Shown here: positions 9,392-17,398 of the stretch, piece by piece | Position numbering within the stretch: the stretch's first letter is position 1 | How the letters are laid out: each line of letters starts with the position of its first letter | Origin: Bacillus sp. E(2018) | GTDB taxonomy: Bacteria > Bacillota > Bacilli > Bacillales > Fictibacillaceae | Direction of reading: 5' to 3' | NCBI RefSeq assembly: GCF_005503015.1 | Contig: NZ_SCOL01000009.1 | Coordinates: 1-49,465, forward strand | Length of the DNA: 49,465 nucleotides | Translations under genes and position numbers: made by a program | Notes under the pieces: model-generated | What the model saw: the letters and a program-made list of their open reading frames with translations, nothing else | Told to the model about the DNA's origin: nothing | Databases searched by the model: none

Positions 9392-9931
9392 CTATTTATT
9401 AAAGTTGCCTAGCCATCTCCACGAATAACTATAGTGCGTGGTATCATACAGCGTATTTTTAAGCTCTTTTTTCTCTCCGGGTTTTAAAGTAACGGTTTCC
9501 GTAATGTGTGTAAAAACTTTCTTTTCTTGTCTGTTCTTAACCGTAATCTCAATTTTCCCGTTATATGTATACTGCTTATTAAAATTAGCTGCATAAATGT
9601 TATAAGCTGCAGACCCTCTGCCTTTTTCAGGAATAACGACAACCTCTAAGTTCTTAAAGGATTCATTGTTATGATCTCCTCTTTCCTGATATGTTTCCTC
9701 CAGTGTTTCAAAAGCTTGATTCTTCATATGATTATCCATGATATCAACAATTTTAATAATGCCATTTATAAATAGTAAACATGTCGCAATACAGCCAATC
9801 GCCCAATATACACCTGTTCTCGTTCTACCTAATTTTTTGTAGTGAACGAATGAACTAATGGCTAGAATGAGCCCAAATGCAAATGCTCCTATGTTGAACC
9901 AAAATACACCACTTAAATAGTCGTAATCCAT
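9392..9931 (-). CDS. two-TM protein with extracytoplasmic beta domain (paralogue A)
   Basis: This 179-residue protein has two N-terminal membrane segments (about residues 5-28 and 38-62). A soluble domain follows with SFKNLEV, then YAANFNK and LKPGEKKEL near the end, closing with YSYSWRWLG. The neighbour at 9961-10482 has the same layout and matching motifs (SFANLEL, VANFNK, IKPGEKKQI, YSWEWKG), so the pair is a tandem duplication. I chose the second ATG because the AAAGGG site is too close to the first (9940). Function unknown; the C-terminal domain is probably outside the membrane. Confidence 0.75.
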   Translation of the reverse strand: MDYDYLSGVFWFNIGAFAFGLILAISSFVHYKKLGRTRTGVYWAIGCIATCLLFINGIIKIVDIMDNHMKNQAFETLEETYQERGDHNNESFKNLEVVVIPEKGRGSAAYNIYAANFNKQYTYNGKIEITVKNRQEKKVFTHITETVTLKPGEKKELKNTLYDTTHYSYSWRWLGNFNK

Positions 9932-9960
9932 TTTTGTCATGCCCTTTTTAAAACTTCAAT

Positions 9961-10482
9961 TTAATTAAGTTCACCTTTCCACTCCCAGGAATATGAATCG
10001 TACAAGCTTCTCCCATCAAATTGATCTATTTGTTTCTTTTCTCCAGGTTTTATAGTGATTTTTTTAGTTGTGTATTCCCCGTCAACTATTTTATTATTGA
10101 TGATGGTTTTTATATAGGCCTTTCCATGAAATGATACCTTTTTATTAAAATTAGCTACAAAAATATAATGAGTATCTGGGCCCTTGTTTCTATCTGTTTT
10201 AAGTGATAATTCCAGGTTAGCAAAAGATTCTTCTTCATTTCCTCTTTCTTCATTGTTTTTTTCCATTTCTGTATATGCAGCTTTTACTCTTTGCTCCTCT
10301 GAATAGTTCACGTACAGAATTATCCCATTAAAAAAAATCATAACTCCTATAAAGACCGCTGTTCCCCAGAGTTCAGCTCGAATTTGACTAACTTTTTCTT
10401 TCTTCTTCTTTTTGTAATAACCTATTCCAAATATTAATGCTAAAATGAACGCTAGTATATTCATAAAAATAATTAACCACAC
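9961..10482 (-). CDS. two-TM protein with extracytoplasmic beta domain (paralogue B)
   Basis: This 173-residue protein is a tandem paralogue of the gene at 9392-9931, with two membrane segments followed by a shared beta-rich domain (SFANLEL, VANFNK, IKPGEKKQI, YSWEWKG). The start is taken as GTG, eleven bases after AGGAGG; an ATG six codons later would shorten the first membrane segment. It lies 30 bases upstream of paralogue A, so the two are co-transcribed. No known family is recognised. Confidence 0.72.
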   Translation of the reverse strand: MWLIIFMNILAFILALIFGIGYYKKKKKEKVSQIRAELWGTAVFIGVMIFFNGIILYVNYSEEQRVKAAYTEMEKNNEERGNEEESFANLELSLKTDRNKGPDTHYIFVANFNKKVSFHGKAYIKTIINNKIVDGEYTTKKITIKPGEKKQIDQFDGRSLYDSYSWEWKGELN

Positions 10483-10598
10483 TGGCCACCATACCTCCTA
10501 ACTTAATCCCCTTCTATATGTAACTGTAATCCTCATTAACCTTAAAACTACTCTAATTTTCATACCCTACTTACGCTCAATCCAAATCAAAGTTTCGA

Positions 10599-10634
10599 CA
10601 TAAAAAAGTTGAGGTTAAAAGATCAACCCCAACA
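10599..10634 (-). terminator. terminator overlapping the prepilin peptidase stop
   Basis: On the minus strand GTTGGGGTT pairs with AACCTCAAC and is followed by six T. The hairpin's 5' arm lies in the last codons of the upstream gene, so the stop codon is inside the loop. Confidence 0.7.
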
Positions 10635-11361
10635 ACTCTTCACTATAATAAAACGTCACTAACGCGCCTACCGCTAAATATGGTCCGAACGGAATGGCGG
10701 TCTTACGGTTATATTTCTTCGTTACTAACCCTACGATTGCGACTAATACCCCGACAATTGATGCGACCATTAGCGTCAGATAAGCACCTTGAAAACCGAG
10801 TACGAGTCCTAATACGCCCATCAGCTTAATATCTCCACCGCCGATTCCACCTTTTGAGAGAATGGCTAACAATAATAAAAATATAAATCCGAGCAGACTT
10901 CCGACGGCAGCATCTACCCAGCCTCTTGGTTCAAAGATCACTTGTAAGGCTAGGAACCACACGAAAAATACGATCAGCACTTTGTCCGAGATAATAAAGT
11001 ACAATAGGTCGGAAACGGTAATGATGGCGCATAACAAAACAAGTGAGCAGGCTAACAACAACTCGATAGAGAACCCGTATTTTATGTATGAAAAACTATA
11101 AAGAGCACCAGTTGCGAGCTCCACGATCGTGTATAAAAGTGGAATTTGCTTCTTACATGATTTACACTTTGCGCCTGCAGTGAGAAACGAAACGATGGGA
11201 AACAGCTCGTACCATTTTAATTGCCTTTCGCAATGGTCACATTGTGAACGTTCTAAACCTACGATCTTCATTCCTTTTGGCAGACGATAGCCGATTACTC
11301 CGCCGAACGAGGCTAATACGGCTCCTACTACAAAAAACCAAACGCTCCACATTGCTTCCAT
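10615..11361 (-). CDS. comC: prepilin peptidase (type IV leader peptidase, A24)
   Basis: This is a 248-residue polytopic membrane aspartyl protease that cleaves the leader of type IV prepilin-like proteins and methylates the new N terminus. The N-terminal cytoplasmic domain has the two zinc-type pairs CDHC and CKSC (about residues 41-44 and 66-69). The catalytic aspartates are in TVSDLLYFIISD and GGIGGGDIKLMG. In Bacillus the ComC enzyme processes the competence pseudopili, so DNA uptake is the likely role. Genes for the pilins are not in this window, so the symbol comes from family and length. The gene stands alone between pbuG's terminator and its own. Confidence 0.9.
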   Translation of the reverse strand: MEAMWSVWFFVVGAVLASFGGVIGYRLPKGMKIVGLERSQCDHCERQLKWYELFPIVSFLTAGAKCKSCKKQIPLLYTIVELATGALYSFSYIKYGFSIELLLACSLVLLCAIITVSDLLYFIISDKVLIVFFVWFLALQVIFEPRGWVDAAVGSLLGFIFLLLLAILSKGGIGGGDIKLMGVLGLVLGFQGAYLTLMVASIVGVLVAIVGLVTKKYNRKTAIPFGPYLAVGALVTFYYSEELLGLIF

Positions 11362-11477
11362 TTCCCACTTCTCCCTTAATCTTCTTTCTGCACACTATTA
11401 TAATGAAGAAACTTATTTTTTGCATCTCTCTTCCTTAAAGTTATCGGCTATCTTTTTTATTTGTTTTCCTGCACATA

Positions 11478-11508
11478 CAAAAAAGGAATGCCCGAAAACG
11501 GACATTCC
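11478..11508 (-). terminator. pbuG terminator
   Basis: On the minus strand GGAATGTCCG pairs with CGGGCATTCC around a TTTT loop, followed by six T, just past the pbuG stop. Confidence 0.9.
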
Positions 11509-11523
11509 AACGAATATTTTTCT

Positions 11524-12822
11524 CTATTCGACTAAGAAAACGAAATAGCTGATGAAGACGATGAAGAGAACCCACATGATCGGGTGAACTTCTTTGAAAC
11601 GTCCTTTTACTGTCATTGTTAGTGGGTACATAACAAATCCTAGTGCGATCCCTGTTGCGATGCTGTATGTGAGCGGCATTGCAATCAATGTTAAGAATGC
11701 TGGTACTGCAATTTCTAGACGGTCCCACTTGATCTTGCTTAGTACGGATACCATGAGTACACCGACAATGATAAGTGCTGGTGCGGTTACGGATGGTGTT
11801 ACGACTACTAATAATGGTGAGAAGAAAAGTGCTAATAAGAACAATCCGCCTGTTACCACAGATGTGAATCCTGTACGTCCACCTGCTGCTACACCTGAAG
11901 CTGATTCGATGTAAGCTGTTGTTGAAGATGTTCCAAGGATCGCACCAACTGCGATCGCTGATGAATCAGCAAGCAACGCTTTACCTGCACGAGGCAGCTT
12001 ATTGTCTTTCATGATCCCAGCTTGTGATGCAACCGCCATCAATGTTCCTGCTGTATCAAAGAAATCTACGATAAAGAACGTTAGAACAACGATCATCATA
12101 TCTACTGTGAAAATTTGATCAAAGTGAGAGAACGCTTGTCCGAATGTTGGTGCAAGGCTCGGAATCGCTCCTACGATTTGATCAGGCTTATTGATCAAGC
12201 CAGCAAAGATACCAACTACAGCGGTGATCACCATGCCGTAGAAGATTCCTCCACGAACGTTTCGGATCATCATTAAAATCGTAATAATAAAACCAAAGAT
12301 GGCAAGAAGTGTTGGACCTTGTGTTAAGTCGCCAAGAGAAACAAGTGTAGCTTTGCTTGGTGCGACGATTCCTGCGTTCTTCAGTCCGATAAATGCGATG
12401 AACAGCCCGATACCAGACGCTGCAGCGAATTTCAAATCTTCCGGGATCGCGTTTATGATGGTTTCACGAATTTTAAATAATGTAATAAAAATAAAGATAA
12501 TTCCAGACATCAATACGCCAGCAAGAGCTGTTTGCCACGGAATATCCATGACTAAGACTACTGAGTAAGCGAAGAATGCGTTAAGTCCCATACCTGGAGC
12601 AAGTGCGATCGGATATTTTGCTACGATTCCCATGAAAAGTGTTCCAAGGGCCGCTGCAAGTGCAGTTGCCGTGAACACGGCACCTTTATCCATGCCAGCA
12701 TCGCCTAATACGGATGGGTTAACGAATAAAATGTAAGCCATCGCAAGGAACGTTGTTAATCCCGCTGTTGCTTCTTTTTTGTAAGAAGTGTTGAACTCCT
12801 TGAATCCAAAATACTTTTCCAT
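11524..12822 (-). CDS. pbuG: guanine/hypoxanthine permease (NCS2, AzgA family)
   Basis: This 432-residue permease has about 12 hydrophobic segments and imports hypoxanthine and guanine, probably with protons. Family signatures include KEATAGLTTFLAMAYILFVN at the N terminus, ALAPGMGLNAFFAY, and GTSSTTAYIESASGVAAGGR in the later half. It follows guaA as in B. subtilis, but with its own promoter and guanine riboswitch upstream, so purine uptake falls when guanine is plentiful. The ATG is preceded by an AGGGGGA site. A palindromic intergenic repeat lies between the riboswitch terminator and this start. Confidence 0.95.
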   Translation of the reverse strand: MEKYFGFKEFNTSYKKEATAGLTTFLAMAYILFVNPSVLGDAGMDKGAVFTATALAAALGTLFMGIVAKYPIALAPGMGLNAFFAYSVVLVMDIPWQTALAGVLMSGIIFIFITLFKIRETIINAIPEDLKFAAASGIGLFIAFIGLKNAGIVAPSKATLVSLGDLTQGPTLLAIFGFIITILMMIRNVRGGIFYGMVITAVVGIFAGLINKPDQIVGAIPSLAPTFGQAFSHFDQIFTVDMMIVVLTFFIVDFFDTAGTLMAVASQAGIMKDNKLPRAGKALLADSSAIAVGAILGTSSTTAYIESASGVAAGGRTGFTSVVTGGLFLLALFFSPLLVVVTPSVTAPALIIVGVLMVSVLSKIKWDRLEIAVPAFLTLIAMPLTYSIATGIALGFVMYPLTMTVKGRFKEVHPIMWVLFIVFISYFVFLVE

Positions 12823-12889
12823 CTATAAATCCCCCTATACCCTGTCTACGTATAAAATCGAAAGCTATTACTAGTCGCTTTTGGATGAG

Positions 12890-13017
12890 GTTGATTTCCG
12901 TTTCAGGTGCTCGCTTTCCGCGGGGCAAGCGGTGAGCCACATTCGTACGTTTCACTCTTAAGTGTCTCACCTGCACGCCTGTCCCGCAGGAGTCTCGCAC
13001 CCTACACTACAATCAAC
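12890..13017 (+). repeat. palindromic Bacillaceae-type intergenic repeat, copy 1
   Basis: This unit of about 128 bp starts GTTGATTTCCG and ends CCTACACTACAATCAAC, with internal inverted segments such as GCGGTGAGCCAC / GTGTCTCACCTGC and CTTTCCGCGGGGC / GTCCCGCAGGAGTC. Copies 2 (39128-39255) and 3 (45408-45537, reversed) share these blocks. I know this repeat type as a common dispersed element of Bacillaceae genomes. This copy lies inside the untranslated leader of pbuG. Confidence 0.85.
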
Positions 13018-13077
13018 TTTCAAAGATGAACTTCATAAAAGTTCAGCGACTAGCAGCAATCTATAGAAAATAACTAA

Positions 13078-13109
13078 CAAAAAGACCCAAGGGACGAGCC
13101 CTTGGGTCT
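13078..13109 (-). terminator. riboswitch-controlled terminator upstream of pbuG
   Basis: On the minus strand AGACCCAAGGG pairs perfectly with CCCTTGGGTCT around a five-base loop, followed by TTTTTGTTA. It lies downstream of the purine aptamer and upstream of pbuG, so it is the expression platform: ligand binding should favour this hairpin and stop transcription. Confidence 0.9.
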
Positions 13110-13172
13110 GAATACGTAAGAGTTAATGAAACGAGGCCTATGCAAAGAGAGCATGTGCGCATGTTTCAAAAA

Positions 13173-13245
13173 TCCTTCGTAGTCAGACCATTTACGGCAG
13201 TCTGGTAGAAACTTTCGGGCCATATCCCCGAATTTATACGTAGGA
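13173..13245 (-). ncRNA. purine (guanine-class) riboswitch aptamer, pbuG leader
   Basis: On the minus strand the aptamer has P1 (TCCTACGTA / TACGAAGGA, one mismatch), P2 closed as TTCGGG-GATATGG-CCCGAA, the J2/3 core GTTTCTACC, and P3 CAGAC/GTCTG with loop TGCCGTAAATG, ending TGACTA. The C in GACTA is the specificity base, which marks a guanine/hypoxanthine rather than adenine sensor. It controls a terminator 60 bases downstream. Confidence 0.95.
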
Positions 13246-13274
13246 AATACATTTAATTTTTTAATTACTACTTG

Positions 13275-13303
13275 AGTATAGGTCGAACTTTGTCGTACGT
13301 CAA
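13275..13303 (-). promoter_or_regulatory. SigA promoter of the pbuG transcript
   Basis: On the minus strand TTGACG (13298-13303), a 17-base spacer and TATACT (13275-13280) sit about 30 bases before the aptamer. This gives pbuG a transcript independent of guaA. Confidence 0.8.
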
Positions 13304-13364
13304 GCGTTTTTACGAATGATTTTATGTTATTTTGCAATAATCGTTCGTGTTTTCGCTTTCAAAC

Positions 13365-14921
13365 CTATTCCCACTCGATTGTTGCTGGTGGCTTAGAAGT
13401 AATATCGTACACCACGCGGTTGATGTGATCGACTTCGTTTACGATACGAGTAGAGATCTTTTCAAGAACGTCCCAAGGGATACGTGCCCAGTCAGATGTC
13501 ATTCCGTCGATAGACGTTACGGCACGAATACCAATCGTGTAATCGTACGTACGAGCGTCACCCATTACACCAACGCTTCGGATGTCAGGTAGGACCGTGA
13601 AATATTGCCACACTTCACGCTCTAAGCCTGCTTTTGCGATTTCTTCGCGAAGAATGAAATCAGACTCACGAACGATCTCTAATTTTTCTTCTGTAATCGC
13701 ACCAAGTACACGAATTCCTAGACCAGGGCCTGGGAACGGCTGACGCCAAACGATGTGCTCAGGAATGCCAAGCTCTGTACCTACTTTACGCACTTCATCT
13801 TTAAAGAGTGTGTTAAGAGGCTCAATTAGTTTGAACTGCATGTCTTCAGGAAGTCCGCCAACGTTATGGTGAGACTTGATCGTTTGTGCAGTTGCTGTAC
13901 CGCTCTCTACGATATCTGTGTAAAGTGTGCCTTGTGCAAGGAATTCGATGCCTTGTAGGTTAGATGCTTCTTCATCAAATACGTAGATGAACTCGTTACC
14001 GATGATCTTACGTTTCTTCTCAGGATCAGATACACCTTCGAGCTTGCTTAAGAAACGCTCTTTTGCATCGACCTTAATAATGTTGATGTTGAATCCTTCG
14101 CTGAACGTTTTCATAACTTGATCTGCTTCATCTTTACGAAGTAGACCATGATCAACGAAGATACATGTTAATTGGTCACCGATTGCTTTATGAACAAGAA
14201 CAGCTACAACAGATGAGTCAACGCCACCTGACATTGCGCAGATTACTTTTTTGTCGCCAACAACGTCACGGATCTTTTGAATTTCGTCTTCGATCCAGTT
14301 TTCCATCGTCCAGTTTCCTTCACATTCACAAACAGATTTTACGAAGTTATCAAGAAACTCGATACCGTACTCTGAATGACGAACTTCTGGGTGGAATTGT
14401 ACGCCGTAAAGTTTACGAGATACATCACTCATCGCCGCTACAGGACAAGAAAGACTTGTAGCGTCTGTTACGAAACCTTCTGGTGGCGCAACAACTAAGT
14501 CGCTATGGCTCATCCATACCACTTGTTGTTCTGGAAGTTTTTCATAGAGCTTGTTCATGTTTGTTACTGTGATCTCTGCTTTACCATACTCACGGTGGCT
14601 CGCGCGCTCTACTTTACCGCCGAAGTGGTAGCTCATCAATTGCATACCATAACAGATTCCAAGCACAGGGATATCCAGATCAAAGATAGCTGGATCACAA
14701 GCTGGTGCTCCTTCTGCATAAACAGAGTTAGGTCCACCAGAGAAGATGATTCCTTTTGGATTCATTTTCTTTATATCTTCCGCCGTTGTCGTGTGCGGAT
14801 GTAATTCACTGTATACTCCTAAGTCACGGATACGACGTGCAATCAACTGATTATATTGTCCACCGAAATCTAACACAACGATCATTTCACTCATTACGTG
14901 CAAATCATTCGTTACGCTCAT
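13365..14921 (-). CDS. guaA: GMP synthase (glutamine-hydrolysing)
   Basis: GuaA converts XMP to GMP using ATP and glutamine. The N-terminal class I glutamine amidotransferase domain has [15 protein letters not shown] with the catalytic Cys, and [14 protein letters not shown] with the His-Glu pair. The ATP pyrophosphatase domain has the PP-loop [12 protein letters not shown]. The dimerisation domain contains [15 protein letters not shown], and the protein ends [18 protein letters not shown], the family's usual C terminus. I place the start at the ATG six bases after GGGGTG (518 residues); the frame could open three codons earlier at a GTG. The gene has its own promoter and guanine riboswitch. 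Confidence 0.98.
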   Translation of the reverse strand: MSVTNDLHVMSEMIVVLDFGGQYNQLIARRIRDLGVYSELHPHTTTAEDIKKMNPKGIIFSGGPNSVYAEGAPACDPAIFDLDIPVLGICYGMQLMSYHFGGKVERASHREYGKAEITVTNMNKLYEKLPEQQVVWMSHSDLVVAPPEGFVTDATSLSCPVAAMSDVSRKLYGVQFHPEVRHSEYGIEFLDNFVKSVCECEGNWTMENWIEDEIQKIRDVVGDKKVICAMSGGVDSSVVAVLVHKAIGDQLTCIFVDHGLLRKDEADQVMKTFSEGFNINIIKVDAKERFLSKLEGVSDPEKKRKIIGNEFIYVFDEEASNLQGIEFLAQGTLYTDIVESGTATAQTIKSHHNVGGLPEDMQFKLIEPLNTLFKDEVRKVGTELGIPEHIVWRQPFPGPGLGIRVLGAITEEKLEIVRESDFILREEIAKAGLEREVWQYFTVLPDIRSVGVMGDARTYDYTIGIRAVTSIDGMTSDWARIPWDVLEKISTRIVNEVDHINRVVYDITSKPPATIEWE

Positions 14922-14990
14922 GTACTTCACCCCATCTATTATTATCAGCTATAGTATCCGTCAGCTTGTCTATCTTTACACTTTCTTTAT

Positions 14991-15044
14991 AAAACAAAAG
15001 AATTCTACCCTTGTTTTCCACATACAAAAACAAAGGCAGAATTC
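14991..15044 (-). terminator. riboswitch-controlled terminator upstream of guaA
   Basis: On the minus strand GAATTCTGCCTTTGTTTT pairs with AAAACAAGGGTAGAATTC, followed by TTTTGTTTT. It sits between the purine aptamer and guaA and should be the regulated terminator. Confidence 0.88.
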
Positions 15045-15071
15045 CTTAAAATGTAGCTATAAAGAATCCTG

Positions 15072-15142
15072 CCTTCATAGTCAGGTCATTTTCGGCAACC
15101 CGGTAGAGACTCTCGAACCTTATTATCGAGGATATACGAAGG
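15072..15142 (-). ncRNA. purine (guanine-class) riboswitch aptamer, guaA leader
   Basis: On the minus strand P1 is CCTTCGTA / TATGAAGG. P2 is CTCGA/TTCGAG, enclosing the loop TAATAAGG in place of the usual GATATGG type. J2/3 is GTCTCTACC, and P3 is CGGGT/ACCTG with loop TGCCGAAAATG. It ends GACTA, so the specificity base is C (guanine class). The L2 sequence departs from the common form, but the core J2/3 and J3/1 bases are intact. Confidence 0.9.
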
Positions 15143-15174
15143 AGAATATTATCTGACACTATAATCTTAAAGAC

Positions 15175-15203
15175 ATTCTAACAATGCCTGTTATAGCGGT
15201 CAA
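15175..15203 (-). promoter_or_regulatory. SigA promoter of the guaA transcript
   Basis: On the minus strand TTGACC (15198-15203), a 17-base spacer and TAGAAT (15175-15180) precede the guaA riboswitch. The -35 box overlaps the stop codon of yebA. Confidence 0.75.
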
Positions 15204-17398
15204 GGGCGGATTCTTTTAATTAAATTTTCCCACAATTCTTTATGAAAATCATTCCATAGATCTGACTGCTTTTTTTGACTGAATTGAACGCCTTCATAAG
15301 CTTTTGCGAGGATCCTCATGTCCTTTGAATCAAGCTCTCTGTCAACATACAAAGCATACTCTCTTAACGTAAAAGCAGGTCGTCTTTTTATGCCATAAAC
15401 CTTTAATAGCCACATCAAGCGTTCGAAGGCTTCTTCAAAGCTATCCGCGCCTTTTTTGTGTTTGTAGCGCCAAATCGTGTACTGACGAAGCCATTTTTTG
15501 CGGAACAGATAAGCGAGAGCTGCAATCACAACCAAGCTAATTAATAAGATAACCGCTAGCGTTCCAAGTGAATTCAGAATTGAACTTGAACCTGTTTTTT
15601 CTCCTGTAGCAGCGTTATCGTCCTTCGTTAAATCTTTTTCAGGCTTGTCTGGTTGAGTTGGAACTGGTGCAGCTGGTGTTGAATCTTTCTCTTCACTTTC
15701 TGGTTCGAATGGATTATCAAATCCGCGCGTAGGCTCGAAAGGAACCCATCCGATTCCTGAAAAATACACTTCTACCCAAGAGTGAGCGTTTGCGTTTGTA
15801 ACGGTATATTCACGCAGACCATCATCACCAAGTGCCTCAAAGGTTCCCGGAGTAAAGCCTTTCACCCAACGAGCAGGTATGCCAACAGAACGCAGCATCA
15901 CCACCATTGACGTTGAAAAATTATCACAATATCCTATTTTCGTTTCAAACAAAAATTGATCAACGTAATCTTCATCGCCCTTTGGAACCGCAACTTCGAT
16001 CGTATTATAGCCATAGGCGTTTTTAGCAAAATAGCCTTCCACCGTTTTGACTTTATCGTAGAGCGTGGGTTGGTTTACCGTTACATTTTGTGCAAGGTCT
16101 TTTACCCGCTGCGGCAGAGTTTCAGGCAGTTGCAGGTAATTTTCTGTTATATATTCAGGGTATTGGTTGTTCGAAGCTTTTAGCTGCTCTTCTTTTATTA
16201 TAGGAAGTTCGTAACCCATATCGTACGCCGAAAGCTTTTCTTCTCTCCCGTTTTGGAAAGTAGAGATTTTCCCGCTTACTCCATCTAACTGAAAGTTCGT
16301 TTCTGATCCTCCCTTAATGCTTTTAAGCTTTCCAGGTATCATAAGAAACGAGTATTCTTTTCCTTTTTCCGCTTCAATACGAGCTTTATGGTTTTCCATC
16401 TGAAGCCCATCTTCCCAGATACGGGTGTAATTCGTCTCTGCATCTGGAATTTCTGGTTCAACAGCTACAGCCTGAGTCGGAATCTTATTCTCCCACCCTT
16501 TACCGGTGTAGAATTCTTTCGTTTCTATACGCCAATAGTGCCTGCCGTTATCATAAGCAGTGAAGATTGGCGTATAGTCGAACTCAAACGGACCACCAAG
16601 CTGGCTGTCGTTTTCACCATAACCAATCTTTGAGATTCCAGCGCCTTTTCCTAACCCTTCTTCTCCACCTTTTCCTGACATGTTCTGAAGAAACGGAACA
16701 GGATCTGGCCAGATTGGAGATGCTTTTGGTGCCACATACCCTAGAGCTGACGACAACGCGATGACGCCAGAAAGTGGTGCCACCCAAAGGACAGGGAACT
16801 TTCCTTTTAAAAGCGAGAAGCCTTGCGTTTCAATAATCTTCATCATTCGTAAGATACCGACCAAGATCAGTCCGATGAAAACGGTACGGATGATCGCGAA
16901 CTTCCCATCATACACCGTAAATGTATCGAGTATTGAAATATAGATAACCGTGATCAAGAAGAACAGGAAGATTCTGCGTGTCTGGACAAGCCAATAATGC
17001 ATCAAATAACTGACGAGCCAGAGTAAAATAAAGAACAGAAGACTCCTGGAAAGAGACGTCATCTCGTTCCAGTTCTGGTCTGAAAACAAGCCAAGATTAT
17101 ATTGAATATCTTCAATCAGAAAAGGAACCCACTTAAACGATAAAAAGACATCAAAAAAGTAAAGCGAATGAAGCGCATATAACATCGCTCCCAATTTCAC
17201 CGGAAAAGAGATCCAGAACGGAAGCTGAAAATACGTAACAATAAACAAAAACAATGTGTACATTACGAAAATCTGAATATCGTTTGTCGTCGTAAGCTCT
17301 TTAAGCGGTCTTAACCATTCCCATAAAAGAAGGAAGCCTAAGCCGTACAGGACCAATACGTGTAACGTTGATGCTTGCTGCTGATTAGATTGAGGCAT
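15200..17398 (-). CDS. yebA: membrane transglutaminase-like protein (YebA type)
   Basis: This is a protein of about 732 residues with roughly eight N-terminal membrane segments (to about residue 225), a large extracytoplasmic domain and a C-terminal membrane helix at about 615-640. The C-terminal 80 residues are a cytoplasmic DUF4129-like tail (LREYALYVDRELDS). The transglutaminase core has Cys491 in IGYCDNFS and His539 in AHSWVEV; the third position is in PFEPTRGF, Glu in place of the usual Asp, which is common in this family. It is the last gene of a yeaC-yeaD-yebA operon as in B. subtilis, and its start overlaps the yeaD stop. The true substrate is unknown; an envelope stress or wall role is plausible. 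Confidence 0.93.
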   Translation of the reverse strand: MPQSNQQQASTLHVLVLYGLGFLLLWEWLRPLKELTTTNDIQIFVMYTLFLFIVTYFQLPFWISFPVKLGAMLYALHSLYFFDVFLSFKWVPFLIEDIQYNLGLFSDQNWNEMTSLSRSLLFFILLWLVSYLMHYWLVQTRRIFLFFLITVIYISILDTFTVYDGKFAIIRTVFIGLILVGILRMMKIIETQGFSLLKGKFPVLWVAPLSGVIALSSALGYVAPKASPIWPDPVPFLQNMSGKGGEEGLGKGAGISKIGYGENDSQLGGPFEFDYTPIFTAYDNGRHYWRIETKEFYTGKGWENKIPTQAVAVEPEIPDAETNYTRIWEDGLQMENHKARIEAEKGKEYSFLMIPGKLKSIKGGSETNFQLDGVSGKISTFQNGREEKLSAYDMGYELPIIKEEQLKASNNQYPEYITENYLQLPETLPQRVKDLAQNVTVNQPTLYDKVKTVEGYFAKNAYGYNTIEVAVPKGDEDYVDQFLFETKIGYCDNFSTSMVVMLRSVGIPARWVKGFTPGTFEALGDDGLREYTVTNANAHSWVEVYFSGIGWVPFEPTRGFDNPFEPESEEKDSTPAAPVPTQPDKPEKDLTKDDNAATGEKTGSSSILNSLGTLAVILLISLVVIAALAYLFRKKWLRQYTIWRYKHKKGADSFEEAFERLMWLLKVYGIKRRPAFTLREYALYVDRELDSKDMRILAKAYEGVQFSQKKQSDLWNDFHKELWENLIKRIRP

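Noticed and set aside
13074..13337. 87-codon open frame upstream of pbuG (minus)
   Set aside because: It lies across the promoter, riboswitch and terminator of pbuG and has no ribosome binding site.
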